Notes: generated by a model from the sequence alone, not told the origin. Shown: positions 42,513-51,682, counted from the stretch's first letter. The stretch: 64,000 bases of DNA from DASQYE01 sp035940775 (GCA_035940775.1 DASZEN010000008.1:161815-225814); one strand, 5' to 3'. A program made the numbers and translations.

Positions 42513-45491
42513 GTGTGTAAGATAATGTCCATCAGAGCCACCTGTTTGATACTCATTTGTTTGATCGCCGCGAGCGCAATGGCGCAGCAACCCGCCACGG
42601 CCACCCTGGGCGGAATCGTCACGGACGCCAACGGCGCGCTGATTACAGGAGCGCAGGTCAGCGCCACGCACAAGGCCACGGGCGTTCGACGCGAGACGAC
42701 TACGGACGAGGAGGGGCGTTATGCGCTGACGAACCTTTCTCCGGGCGAGTACGAGGTCAGTATTCAGGCGACCGGCTTTGCCAGAAAGGTCTCCGAAGCT
42801 CCAATCGCCTTACAGGTCGGACAGAGTGTGACTCTCGATACGAGCCTTGAGATCGACCCGAAGCAGGAATACGTGACCACAGACATGGTCGGAGAGATTC
42901 CTCTGATTGATACCATGTCGTCGGACGTGGACGGAGTGATCGCCCAGCGCGCCATCGAGAACCTGCCGTTGAACGGGCGCAACTTTCTGGAACTGGCGCT
43001 GCTCGTGCCCGGCAATTCGCCCGCGCCGAATTTCGATCCGACCAAGACGAACAGCGTCGCCATCTCGTCGGCCGGACAGTTCGGGCGCGGCGGCAACATT
43101 ACCATCGACGGCGCAGACAATAACGATGATGTCGTCGGCGGGCCGTTGCAGAACGTCACGCAGGAGGCGGTGCAGGAGTTCCAGATTACGACCAACCGCT
43201 TCTCGGCAGAGTACGGCCGTTCGGCATCCTCCGTCATCAATATAGTGACCAAGACGGGCACTAACCAATTGCACGGCGCGGCCTCTTTCTTCGTGCGCGA
43301 CCGTCGGCTACAGGGGTTGCCCGCGACGTTTGACCGCACGACCGGGGAGGAGCCGCCCTTCGACCGCCAGCAGTACGCCTTAGCGCTCGGTGGGCCCATC
43401 AGGAGGGACAAGGCGTGGTGGTTCGGCGCTTTCGAGTACCGGAATCAGGACGGCGCGGTGCTCGTCGGCGCGCGCGATACCGTGCGCCGTGTGATTACGC
43501 GCGCCTTCGCGCCCGCGCCGCTTAACGATCTGCTGGGAAACGTGCGCGCCGATTGGGCCGTCACGAATCAGGATAACCTGAGCTTTCGCTATTCGCTCGA
43601 ACGCGCCGAAGATACGGGGGCGAGCACCCTGATCCGGGCCATCGGGTCGGCTTCGCAGCGCCAGACGAGCCGCAACAACTATCACTCCTTTCTGGCGAGC
43701 TGGACGCGCACCCTCTCGGCCACCGTCGTCAACAGCTTCAGATTCAACCTGAGCGATTATCTGAATCAAACCGAGCCCGTCGCGACGGGGCCGCAATTGA
43801 CGTTCCCGAGTTTGCAGGACGGCTCGTCCTTCCGCGTGCCGCAACAGACGGAGCAGCGGCGTCTACAATTCACGGATGCCGTGACGTGGATACGCGGCAG
43901 CCACATGCTGCGTTTCGGCGGCGAGGCCCAGCGCATCGACGCGGCCTTTGATCTGGGCGTCTTCAGACAGGGGCGCATCGAGCTGATTCAGGATTTTCCC
44001 GACTTCGACCACAACAATGACGGGCGCATAGACGATAACGACCTGTTGTTCGCCGTCACACTCAGGAGCGCCGTCCCCGAACGCTCGCTCGTTCTGCCCG
44101 ATACGGACAACAACTATTACGCCTTCTTTATCCAGGACGACTGGCGCGTGCACCGGCAGCTCAGACTGAATCTGGGCCTGCGCTACGAGCTGGATACGGA
44201 CGTGAAGAACGTCAGCCGCACGGCGGAGCTTAACCCGCTCATCCTTCCCTTTCTGCGGGGCGAGCGCACGCGCGACAAAAACAACTGGGCTCCGCGCGTC
44301 GGCTTCAACTGGGCGACCAGCGACGGGCGTACCAGCGTGCACGGCGGCTACGGCATCTATTATGACCGTGTGACGTTGGAGCTACAGTCGCTCGAACGCG
44401 GTTTGGACGGGCGTGCGCTGCCCATCGAAGTGCGCGCCGGGAACGTCTTTTTCCTCGATCCGGCGACGGGACAATTTCCGCCATTCGCGCCGACGCTCTC
44501 GAATCCCTTCACGGGCTTTCCTCTGCTGGGCGCGGGCGCTTCGGGCATCAACATCATCGACAACGGTTTACAGAATCCTATGGTTCAGCAGATGAACCTC
44601 GGAATCGAGCATCAACTGGGCGGCGACTTTGCAGTGAGGGCCGACTACCTGCACAACTACGGCACGCATTTCATAACGGGCCGCACCATCGGAGCCGTCG
44701 ATAACCCTGTGGTCGGTGGGCCAGACCGCGTGGTAAACCTCGAATCGAGCGTCAAGACCAAGTATGACGGCCTGCTTCTGAGCCTTGAGAAGAGATACTC
44801 GCGCGGCTATCTGCTGCGCGCCTCCTACACCTTCTCCAAGGCTTTCAACTACGCGAACGACGATCAGATTCCATTCTCGAACGGGCCCGTCAATCCTGAC
44901 AATCTTCGATTGGAGTATGGGCCCACGCCGAACGATCAAAGGCATCGCTTCACCCTGGCGGGCGTCTTCGATCTGCCCTACGCGCTGCGCCTGTCGCCGA
45001 TCCTGACGCTGGCTTCCGGCGTTCCGATGGACATTCTGCTGCCCGGCGGGCTCTCAAGAATCCCCGCCTTGCAGCGCAATGCGGGGGGCCGTCTTTTTCA
45101 TAACGGCGCGGAGCTGAATGCGTTTATCAATCAATTGAACGCGACCGCTGGGCCGAGCGCGCGGCTTCCGCTCGTCAGTGACGATGCGCGTTTTAATGAT
45201 AACTTCAGCTCGTTCGACCTGCGCGTGTCCCGCCCCTTCGGCTTTGGCGAGACGATTCGTCTTGAGCCCATCCTGGAGGTCTTCAATCTCTTCAACGTCA
45301 CAAATGTGCTCGGCGTCTCGAACGTCAATTACTCCGGGTTTTCAAACGTGCTGGTGCGCGATAGCGACGACCCGAGTGATCCTGGCTTTCTGCGCTCGTC
45401 GAGTTTCGGGCGGCCGGTGACGACCGCTGGCGGCGTGTTCGGCTCGGGCGGCCCGCGCGCGTTTCAATTGGCGGTGCGCGTCACCTTCTGA
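42513..45491 (+). CDS. Oar-like TonB-dependent outer-membrane receptor
   Basis: I prefer the GTG at 42513 because AGGAG lies 7 nt upstream; an ATG follows four codons later, and both give a signal peptide (LILICLIAASAMAQ). The roughly 990-residue protein has a carboxypeptidase-regulatory-like beta-sandwich (ATLGGIVTDANGALITGAQV), a plug domain (NITIDGADNNDDVVGGPLQN) and a large beta-barrel that ends in the outer-membrane signature aromatic (LAVRVTF). This architecture is typical of acidobacterial and myxobacterial Oar-type receptors, which import large ligands or have surface roles. Ligand is unknown. An APC permease gene follows 36 nt later. Confidence 0.92.
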   Translation: MCKIMSIRATCLILICLIAASAMAQQPATATLGGIVTDANGALITGAQVSATHKATGVRRETTTDEEGRYALTNLSPGEYEVSIQATGFARKVSEAPIALQVGQSVTLDTSLEIDPKQEYVTTDMVGEIPLIDTMSSDVDGVIAQRAIENLPLNGRNFLELALLVPGNSPAPNFDPTKTNSVAISSAGQFGRGGNITIDGADNNDDVVGGPLQNVTQEAVQEFQITTNRFSAEYGRSASSVINIVTKTGTNQLHGAASFFVRDRRLQGLPATFDRTTGEEPPFDRQQYALALGGPIRRDKAWWFGAFEYRNQDGAVLVGARDTVRRVITRAFAPAPLNDLLGNVRADWAVTNQDNLSFRYSLERAEDTGASTLIRAIGSASQRQTSRNNYHSFLASWTRTLSATVVNSFRFNLSDYLNQTEPVATGPQLTFPSLQDGSSFRVPQQTEQRRLQFTDAVTWIRGSHMLRFGGEAQRIDAAFDLGVFRQGRIELIQDFPDFDHNNDGRIDDNDLLFAVTLRSAVPERSLVLPDTDNNYYAFFIQDDWRVHRQLRLNLGLRYELDTDVKNVSRTAELNPLILPFLRGERTRDKNNWAPRVGFNWATSDGRTSVHGGYGIYYDRVTLELQSLERGLDGRALPIEVRAGNVFFLDPATGQFPPFAPTLSNPFTGFPLLGAGASGINIIDNGLQNPMVQQMNLGIEHQLGGDFAVRADYLHNYGTHFITGRTIGAVDNPVVGGPDRVVNLESSVKTKYDGLLLSLEKRYSRGYLLRASYTFSKAFNYANDDQIPFSNGPVNPDNLRLEYGPTPNDQRHRFTLAGVFDLPYALRLSPILTLASGVPMDILLPGGLSRIPALQRNAGGRLFHNGAELNAFINQLNATAGPSARLPLVSDDARFNDNFSSFDLRVSRPFGFGETIRLEPILEVFNLFNVTNVLGVSNVNYSGFSNVLVRDSDDPSDPGFLRSSSFGRPVTTAGGVFGSGGPRAFQLAVRVTF

Positions 45492-45527
45492 ACCGAAGAC
45501 GGACGACGCGCGGGGCGGCGGTGAGAG

Positions 45528-46913
45528 GTGCAGGCACAAGGCGCTTTGAAGCGACAAATCGGACTGACGACGGCGACGGCCATACTGGTCGGCGAGATCA
45601 TAGCGGTCGGCATCTTTCTCACTCCGGCCGGGATGGCCAAGTCGTTGGGCTCGCCCCTTTTGCTTCTGCTCGTCTGGCTCCTGATGGGAGCGATGGCTTT
45701 ATGCGGCGCGCTCTGTTACGGCGAATTGGCGGCGCGTTTTCCCGAGGCGGGAGGCGGCTACGTCTACCTGCGCGAAGCCTACGGGCCGCAACCTGCTTTC
45801 CTTTACGGCTGGATGTCGCTGCTCGTAATGGACCCCGGGCTCACGGCCGCGCTCGCCATAGGACTGGGGACATACGTCGGCTACGCCGTCAACCTCTCGG
45901 CCGTGGGGGTGAAGGTGCTGGCGATGGCGACGATCTTTGCGCTCGCCGCCGCCAACATCGTCGGATTGAGGACGGGCGCATGGCTCGTGCGTCTGCTGGC
46001 GCTGCTCAAGATCGGGTTGCTGCTTTTCATCATAGTCTGGGGGTTCAGTACGGGTCGCGGCGATTGGGCCAACTTCACGCCGCTGGTGGCGCGCGCCCGG
46101 GGGTCGATGCCGCTCTTCGGTGCGCTGGCGGGCGGCATGGTCGCCGCCTTTTTCTCTTTCGGCGGATGGTGGGATTTAACAAAGGTCGCGGGCGAGGTGC
46201 GCGAGCCCGAGCGCACTTTGCCGCGCGCTCTCGTCTACGGCCTCCTGCTGGTGACCGCTCTCTATATACTGACGAGCGCCGTCTTTCTCTACCTGGTTCC
46301 ATTGGAGCGCGTCGCTTCGGGCGAGACCTTCGCCGCTCAGGCCGGAGAGGTGCTATTCGGCGCGGCGGGCGGGAAGGTCTTCTCCGGCATCGTCATCATC
46401 TCCGTGCTGGGCAGCCTGGCTTCGATCATCATGGCAGCGCCGCGCGTCTATTATGCGATGGCGCGCGACGGGCTGTTTCTAAGCGGCGTCGCGGCGCTTC
46501 ATCCGAGGTTCGGGACGCCCGCGCGCGCCATCGTCTTGCAGGCGGTGGTGGCTTGCACCTTGGTGGCGCTCGGCACCTTCGATAAGATCATCGCCTACTT
46601 TATTTTTGTGGCCGTCTGTTTTGTCGCTCTGACGGTCGCGGCCCTGTTCGTGCTGCGGCGCAAGGGGTCGCGCGCCGCGCCCGCCTACTCGACGCCCGGC
46701 TATCCTTTTACTCCGCTGCTGTTTCTGGTGTTGGTCGGCGCTCTGCTCATACTGCTCGCGGGCGGCAACCCAGGGCAGGCGTTTTTAGGGGTGGCGGTTG
46801 TCGCGCTCGGCGTGCCGGTTTATCATCTACTCTTTCGCAAGAGATTCCTGCACCGTGAGGGCGGCGACCTTAAGGGTCAGAGCAGTCGGGGCCGAGGGCA
46901 GCGAGTGAGGTGA
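45528..46913 (+). CDS. APC-family amino acid permease
   Basis: The 461-residue protein begins with a GTG and has about 12 membrane segments. APC hallmarks are TATAILVGEIIAVGIFLTPA in the first helix, FPEAGGGYVYLREAYGPQ, and FFSFGGWWDLTKVAGEVREP. It is a paralogue of the permease at 32980 by layout, but clearly diverged. It follows the TonB receptor closely; receptor plus inner-membrane permease could form one uptake route, though this is inference. The product ends with a basic tail of about 20 residues. Confidence 0.88.
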   Translation: MQAQGALKRQIGLTTATAILVGEIIAVGIFLTPAGMAKSLGSPLLLLLVWLLMGAMALCGALCYGELAARFPEAGGGYVYLREAYGPQPAFLYGWMSLLVMDPGLTAALAIGLGTYVGYAVNLSAVGVKVLAMATIFALAAANIVGLRTGAWLVRLLALLKIGLLLFIIVWGFSTGRGDWANFTPLVARARGSMPLFGALAGGMVAAFFSFGGWWDLTKVAGEVREPERTLPRALVYGLLLVTALYILTSAVFLYLVPLERVASGETFAAQAGEVLFGAAGGKVFSGIVIISVLGSLASIIMAAPRVYYAMARDGLFLSGVAALHPRFGTPARAIVLQAVVACTLVALGTFDKIIAYFIFVAVCFVALTVAALFVLRRKGSRAAPAYSTPGYPFTPLLFLVLVGALLILLAGGNPGQAFLGVAVVALGVPVYHLLFRKRFLHREGGDLKGQSSRGRGQRVR

Positions 46914-46914
46914 A

Positions 46915-46950
46915 GGCCGCGCATAGCTTTGAAGCCTCGCGGGCGCGGCC
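46915..46950 (+). terminator. Hairpin after the permease gene
   Basis: GGCCGCGC (46915-46922) and GCGCGGCC (46943-46950) are perfect complements across a 20-nt loop and begin 2 nt after the stop codon. No T tract follows, so it may protect the mRNA end and not terminate. Confidence 0.35.
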
Positions 46951-47056
46951 GAGCCGGTCAGGTTTCGCCTGTGGACAAGGATCGGAAGGAAGCGCTAATC
47001 CTTCGCATCACTTTTGCGCGGCCCGTATTAAAAATCCGTTATAAGAGGGAATAATC

Positions 47057-47632
47057 ATGACGTGGATTCGTACTGTTGAGATGGACGAGGCGGACGAGAA
47101 ATTGCGCCGCGCCATAGAAGCGCAAAGAGAGTTATATCCGGCCGAATACGCCATCCCGATTCACCCGACGCCGGACGGCTCGACTTCCGGCATCGTCGCC
47201 TCGCACAGCCTGATACCGGATGCGCTCTATCACGCCTTCGCCACGTTCGGCGTCCTGATGTCGGCAGACCTCCCGCTCTCGCGCCGCCAGCACGAGATGA
47301 TTACCACGCTCGTGTCCGTCAATAATCGCTGCCATTATTGAATCGAATCGCACGCAGAGTTTCTGCGTCGAGTGACACTGGATCAGAGTTTGGTAGAGGC
47401 GTTGCAGGCGGACTACACGACGGCCCCGATCTCGGAGCAGGATCGCGTGATGCTGGACTATGTCGTGCAGTTGACGAGGGACGCGACACGTATCACCCCG
47501 GCCCATCACGAGCGGCTGCGCGCCACAGGCTTTGACGACCGCGCGATCCTGCAAATCACGCTCATCGCATCCTGGTTCAACTATATCAACAGGGTCGCCG
47601 ACGCGCTCGGCGTCGGGCGCGATGCGGAGTAA
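47057..47632 (+). CDS. AhpD-like peroxidase-related protein, probable selenoprotein
   Basis: Two frames of the same phase are separated by one TGA (47339-47341). Read through, they make a 191-residue protein of the carboxymuconolactone decarboxylase/AhpD fold, of the peroxidase-related subgroup. The family reads NRCHYC before a His-rich helix; here it reads NNRCHY, then TGA, then IESHAEFLRR. The TGA therefore stands exactly where the second Cys of the catalytic CxxC is expected, giving CxxSec with Sec at residue 95. The downstream part keeps normal family sequence (ISEQDRVMLDYVVQLTRD, TLIASWFNYINRVADALG) without other stops. A bSECIS-like hairpin follows at once. AhpD-type proteins reduce peroxides or disulphides. 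The alternative is a nonsense mutation, less likely given the position. Confidence 0.85.
47348..47371 (+). promoter_or_regulatory. Candidate bacterial SECIS element
   Basis: TCG plus ACGCAG (47348-47350, 47352-47357, one bulged C) pair with CTGCGT plus CGA (47363-47371). The apical loop is AGTTT with G as its second base, starting 16 nt after the UGA. A stem-loop of this size, distance and a G among the first two loop bases is what SelB recognises in other bacteria. Confidence 0.6.
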
Positions 47633-47660
47633 TCGCGCGCTTTTGTTCGGGATTGAGGCA

Positions 47661-47691
47661 TGTGACGAACCGAAGAATCGTATGCTATTCT
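47661..47691 (+). promoter_or_regulatory. Putative promoter for tRNA-Leu
   Basis: An extended -10 box TGCTATTCT (47683-47691) has a weak -35, GTGACG, 18 nt upstream. It lies about 70 nt before the tRNA gene. Confidence 0.35.
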
Positions 47692-47758
47692 CAAACGTGT
47701 CTTGAGGATTTTATTTGCGCCAGCGGCGCGCAGGAACGCCCCCGAATTTGAGATGCGT

Positions 47759-47843
47759 GCGAAAGTGGCGTAATTGGCAGCCGCGCCAGACTTAGGATCT
47801 GGTCCCGTAAGGGGTGGGGGTTCGAGTCCCCCCTTTCGCACCA
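47759..47843 (+). tRNA. tRNA-Leu (anticodon TAG)
   Basis: GCGAAAG (47759-47765) pairs with CTTTCGC (47833-47839), followed by A and an encoded CCA. The anticodon stem CCAGA/TCTGG holds the loop CTTAGGA with TAG. The T arm GGGGG-TTCGAGT-CCCCC and a long variable arm (TCCCGTAAGGGG) mark a class II tRNA. It reads CUA/CUG leucine codons. Total length 85 nt including CCA. Confidence 0.95.
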
Positions 47844-47958
47844 AAAGTTTTTGATGCCCTACACGATCACAGACTGATATTCTATAAAAGGAAGGATGCC
47901 CGTGCGGCGCTTTGAAGCTCTCGGGGGAGGGAGCGCGCTGCGGCGGGCTTTAAGTTTG

Positions 47959-49404
47959 ATGAAGACTGAACTGGTTGATATTTCTCCGACGCGTAAGGAG
48001 ATCAAGATAGAGATCGAGGCCGAGAGTTTGCGAGCCGAGTATGATCGCATCAGCGACCGCTACGCCAAGCTCGCCAACGTGCCGGGCTTTCGTCGCGGCC
48101 ACGCGCCGCGCTCGGTGGTGCGCACGCGCTTCAAAGATGAGATTCGCGGCGAGGTGCTGCGCGAACTTGTGCCGCAGGCCATACAGGAGGCGATCAGCGA
48201 GCACGACCTACAGGTGCTCGGCGAGCCCGACGTGCATCTGGATAACTCAGAGGGTCTGGACAAGCTGGGCGCGGAGCCACTCTCGGTTCACGTTCACGTA
48301 GAGGTGCTGCCCGAAGTCGCGCTCGGCCAGTATAAGGGGCTCGCGGCGGCACGAAGCACGCGTCCCGTCACCGACGAGGATATCGAGCGCGTGATCGAGG
48401 GCCTGCGCGAAGCCTCCGCCTCGCTCCAACCCGTCGAAGATCGCCCCTCTCAAGAGGGCGATACCGTGACCGTCAATTTCCAGGGGACGTTTACGGGAGC
48501 GCCCGAAGAGGAACCGATCAATGTCGAAGAGGTGGACGTAGTCCTGGGCGGCGAGGGCGTGCAGCAGGAGTTTACGGATAACCTGACGGGCGTGCAGCCG
48601 GACGAGGTGAAGACCTTTACGGTCAGGTATCCGGAGGACTTCACCTCGGCGGGCCTGGCCGGGAAAGAGGTCGCTTACACGGCGACCGTGACGGCGGTGC
48701 GCCGCAAAGAGCTGCCGGACGTGGATGACGAGTGGGCCCGGAGCCTCGGCGAAGAGTTCGATACGGTGGCGACGCTCAGGGAGAAGGTGCGCGAGGATTT
48801 GGAGAAGCGCGCCGGGGTTGAGTCAGACCACCGGCTGAGAAGCGCCGTCATGCGCAAGCTCGTCGAGGCGCATCCGTTTGAAGTGCCCGAAGTGTTGATC
48901 GAGCACCAGACGAACCAGCTTCTTCAATCCGTGATGCGCGATATGATGGGACGCGGGATTGATCCGCGCCAGCAGCAGTTGAACTGGGAGGGCGTACGCG
49001 AACAACTTCGGGATCAGGCGAGCGCCGACGTGCGCGGCTCGATGCTGTTGGATCGGATCGCCGACGAAGAGAAGATCGAGGTGACGGATGAAGAGATAGA
49101 GGCCGAGATCGACACTCTGGCGGCCCAATCGCGTCAATCTGCGGAACAAGTGCGCGCTGCCTTGACAAAGCAGGGAGGCGAACGTAGCATCGCCGATAGG
49201 CTGCGCAATCGCAAAGCGCTCGACCTGATTGTTGAAAATGCGAGCGTCAGCGAAGAGGAGTGGCGCGCCGAGGAGGAAGCCGAAGAGAGCGATTCCCGAG
49301 CGACGCCGGAAGCGGCTGCCCCCGATCAGAAGCAGGAAGCGGACGAGGCTGGCGAAGAGGCGAGAGCGGAATCTTCTTCGTCCGATGCTTCGGGCGGAAG
49401 TTAA
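47959..49404 (+). CDS. tig: Trigger factor
   Basis: I choose the ATG at 47959, giving the usual opening MKTELVDISPTRKEIKIEIE; the frame is open 21 codons upstream, but that part has no family match. The 481-residue protein shows the ribosome-binding segment with the signature GFRRGHAP near residue 45, the FKBP-like prolyl isomerase domain (about 150-240, QEGDTVTVNFQGTF) and the helical chaperone domain. The last 45 residues are very acidic and Ala/Ser-rich. It binds nascent chains at the ribosome exit. It heads the order tig-clpP-clpX-lon common in bacteria. Confidence 0.93.
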   Translation: MKTELVDISPTRKEIKIEIEAESLRAEYDRISDRYAKLANVPGFRRGHAPRSVVRTRFKDEIRGEVLRELVPQAIQEAISEHDLQVLGEPDVHLDNSEGLDKLGAEPLSVHVHVEVLPEVALGQYKGLAAARSTRPVTDEDIERVIEGLREASASLQPVEDRPSQEGDTVTVNFQGTFTGAPEEEPINVEEVDVVLGGEGVQQEFTDNLTGVQPDEVKTFTVRYPEDFTSAGLAGKEVAYTATVTAVRRKELPDVDDEWARSLGEEFDTVATLREKVREDLEKRAGVESDHRLRSAVMRKLVEAHPFEVPEVLIEHQTNQLLQSVMRDMMGRGIDPRQQQLNWEGVREQLRDQASADVRGSMLLDRIADEEKIEVTDEEIEAEIDTLAAQSRQSAEQVRAALTKQGGERSIADRLRNRKALDLIVENASVSEEEWRAEEEAEESDSRATPEAAAPDQKQEADEAGEEARAESSSSDASGGS

Positions 49405-49502
49405 GAGGGACAAGCCCGGAGAGGCCGAGCTTCCGAACTCATGGGCCCATACGGCGAGAGAGAGAGCACATCCCCGACCGTTATCGAAAGGTTCAAAGTA
49501 GT

Positions 49503-50087
49503 ATGGCTCTAGTTCCAATGGTCGTCGAGCAAACGTCGCGGGGCGAGCGCGCCTTCGACATTTTCTCCCGTCTTCTGAAAGACAACATCATCTTTTTGGG
49601 CACTCCCATTGACGACACGATTGCCAACCTGATCGTCGCCCAGCTTCTCTTTCTCGAAGCCGAAGACCCGGAGAAGGACATCAACCTGTACATCAACTCT
49701 CCGGGCGGCTCGATCACCGCCGGGATGGCGATCTACGATACGATGCAGTTCATACGGCCCGACGTGACGACGATCTGTGTGGGCCAGTGCGCTTCGATGG
49801 GGGCGCTCCTGTTGACGGCGGGTGCGAAGGGCAAGCGTTTCGCGCTGCCCAACTCGCGCATACTCATCCACCAGCCTTCGGGCGGCGCGCAGGGCCAGGC
49901 CACAGACATTCGCATTCAGGCCGAAGAGATCATACGCATGCGCGAGCTGACCTCGAACATTCTCGCCCGTCACACCGGGCAACCCTATGAGACGGTCGAG
50001 CGTGATGTCGAGCGCGACCGCATCATGAGCGCCGTGCAGGCGAAAGAATACGGCCTCATCGATGAAGTGATCGCGCATCGCGAGTAA
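49503..50087 (+). CDS. clpP: ATP-dependent Clp protease proteolytic subunit
   Basis: The start at 49503 gives a 194-residue protein of normal ClpP length; the frame runs on upstream through the end of tig but without family sequence. The triad is Ser98 (QCASMGA), His123 (ILIHQPSGG) and Asp172 (ERDRIM). ClpP forms the double-heptamer chamber that works with ClpX. GAAAGG lies about 10 nt before the ATG. A GA-tract (49456-49470) sits in the short gap before it. Confidence 0.96.
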   Translation: MALVPMVVEQTSRGERAFDIFSRLLKDNIIFLGTPIDDTIANLIVAQLLFLEAEDPEKDINLYINSPGGSITAGMAIYDTMQFIRPDVTTICVGQCASMGALLLTAGAKGKRFALPNSRILIHQPSGGAQGQATDIRIQAEEIIRMRELTSNILARHTGQPYETVERDVERDRIMSAVQAKEYGLIDEVIAHRE

Positions 50088-50104
50088 ACCCCAGGTTTTG
50101 GAGC

Positions 50105-50203
50105 TTGGATTACGGATTACGGATTAGAGAGAGACAAACCGCTCAATCGTCCGCGATCACATCGATCTGAGGTTCAAAATCTAAAATCCAAAATCCTCCT
50201 GGA
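50105..50203. repeat. Heptamer-word hairpin element R8
   Basis: The left arm has the tandem words GGATTAC, GGATTAC, GGATTAG (50107-50127). The right arm has AAATCTA, AAATCCA, AAATCCT (50177-50197), an imperfect reverse complement. It fills the clpP-clpX gap. Confidence 0.65.
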
Positions 50204-50208
50204 CGCCT

Positions 50209-51453
50209 ATGGTACGACGAACCGATGACACGTTGCGTTGTTCGTTCTGCGGCAAATCGCAGAACGAGGTCAAGAAGCTGATCGCAGGCCCGACCGTCTA
50301 CATCTGCAACGAATGCATAGACATCTGCAACGAGATCATCACCGACGACCAGCAGGCCGAATCGGTCGCCGCCCGGCCGCCCCTGCCCAAGCCGAACGAG
50401 ATCAAAAGCTTTCTGGACGAATACGTGATCGGCCAGGAGGAGACTAAAAAACGGCTCGCCGTCGCCGTCTATCAACACTACAAGCGGATCGAGCTGGCGC
50501 GCCGCCGCACCGATGTCGAGATTCAGAAATCCAACATCCTGCTGATCGGCCCGACCGGGACTGGGAAAACCCTTCTGGCCCAGACGCTGGCGCGCATGCT
50601 TTCAGTCCCCTTCACCATCGTCGATGCGACGACGCTCACCGAAGCGGGCTACGTCGGCGAGGATGTCGAGAATATCATTCTGAAACTGTTGCAGGCCGCC
50701 AACGGCGATGTCGAGCGCGCGCAGCAGGGCATCATCTACATCGACGAGGTCGATAAGATTTGTCGTAAGGACGAGAACCCCTCGATCACGCGCGACGTGT
50801 CGGGTGAGGGCGTGCAGCAGGCGTTGCTGAAAATCCTTGAAGGCACGGTCGCCAACGTCCCGCCGCAGGGCGGTCGCAAGCACCCGCACCAGGAGTTCTT
50901 CCCCGTCGATACGACCAATATCCTGTTCATCTGCGGCGGCGCGTTCGTCGGCCTTGAGAAGGTGGTCGAAAAGCGTCTGCGCAATAAGTCGATGGGCTTT
51001 CAGGCCGAAGTAAGGTCGGGCGCGCACCGCCACGCCGAGGCGCTCTCGGCCGTTCAGCCCGAAGACCTCGTCCGCTACGGCCTGATCCCGGAGTTCGTCG
51101 GCCGTCTCCCCGTCTGCGGAGTGCTGCACGAGCTGGACGAGGGCGCGCTCATAAAAATTCTGACCGAGCCGAAGAACGCGCTCGTCAAGCAGTACCAGAA
51201 ACGTTTCGACTTCGACAACGTGAAGCTGAAATTCACGGACGATGCGCTGAAATCGGTCGCCCGCCAGGCGGTCGAGCGCAAGGTCGGCGCGCGCGGACTG
51301 ATGATGATCCTCGAAGAGCTGCTGCTCGACGCCATGTATACGCTCCCCTCGCAGAAGCGTATCAAGGAGTTCATCATCACGAGCGAGATGGTCGAGCGCC
51401 GCCGCGCCATTCCCGGCGAAGGCTTGACGGGCGTGGACGGCGCGGCAGCCTGA
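50209..51453 (+). CDS. clpX: ATP-dependent Clp protease ATP-binding subunit
   Basis: The 414-residue protein starts with the ClpX zinc-binding domain (CSFCGKSQNEVKK and CNECIDIC, two Cys pairs). The AAA+ domain has Walker A GPTGTGKTLLAQT, Walker B IIYIDEVDKI and sensor regions. The ClpP-contact loop is expected between them. It unfolds substrates and feeds them to ClpP. It follows clpP after 121 nt, and that gap holds repeat R8. Confidence 0.96.
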   Translation: MVRRTDDTLRCSFCGKSQNEVKKLIAGPTVYICNECIDICNEIITDDQQAESVAARPPLPKPNEIKSFLDEYVIGQEETKKRLAVAVYQHYKRIELARRRTDVEIQKSNILLIGPTGTGKTLLAQTLARMLSVPFTIVDATTLTEAGYVGEDVENIILKLLQAANGDVERAQQGIIYIDEVDKICRKDENPSITRDVSGEGVQQALLKILEGTVANVPPQGGRKHPHQEFFPVDTTNILFICGGAFVGLEKVVEKRLRNKSMGFQAEVRSGAHRHAEALSAVQPEDLVRYGLIPEFVGRLPVCGVLHELDEGALIKILTEPKNALVKQYQKRFDFDNVKLKFTDDALKSVARQAVERKVGARGLMMILEELLLDAMYTLPSQKRIKEFIITSEMVERRRAIPGEGLTGVDGAAA

Positions 51454-51463
51454 AAGCAGAGCG

Positions 51464-51549
51464 AAAGGCAAAAGGTAAACAAGAGGGAGGGGAAAGCCGA
51501 CCGTTGCTTTTCCATTCCCGTCTTACCTTCTGCCTTTTTCCTTTTTACC
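51464..51549. repeat. Heptamer-word hairpin element R5
   Basis: Left arm words GCAAAAGGTAAAC face right arm words CTGCCTTTTTCCTTTTTACC (51530-51549). The core GGGGAAAGCCGACCGTTG (51488-51505) also occurs in R4 near murE, 11 kb away, so the two are copies of one element. Confidence 0.65.
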
Positions 51550-51602
51550 TGCCCGGTGGCGCGTGGGCTTGAAATAGTTTAGAATTACGAATGGGTTCGC
51601 AT

Positions 51603-51634
51603 AAGGGCGAGACGGCATCATGCGGCTCGCCCTT
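51603..51634 (+). terminator. Hairpin between clpX and lon
   Basis: AAGGGCGAG (51603-51611) pairs perfectly with CTCGCCCTT (51626-51634) over a 14-nt loop, followed by CTTC. It ends 48 nt before lon and could end the clpX transcript or control lon. A CTTGAAA box at 51569-51575 resembles a heat-shock -35, but no matching -10 was found. Confidence 0.4.
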
Positions 51635-51682
51635 CTTCACAGATTGTGGCCGCAAGAGACCGAGCGGAGTTATAATTAAGTT

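Noticed and set aside
47338..47535. Frameshift or separate gene explaining the split AhpD-like gene
   Set aside because: Both halves are in the same frame with only one TGA between them, at a catalytic position, so neither a frameshift nor two genes is needed.
49260..49502. N-terminal extension of ClpP into the tig gene
   Set aside because: The upstream codons overlap tig in another frame and do not match ClpP; the ATG at 49503 gives the normal length.
51671..51676. TATAAT as the lon -10 box
   Set aside because: It lies only 7 nt before the ATG and has no -35 at normal spacing; a leaderless lon transcript is unlikely.
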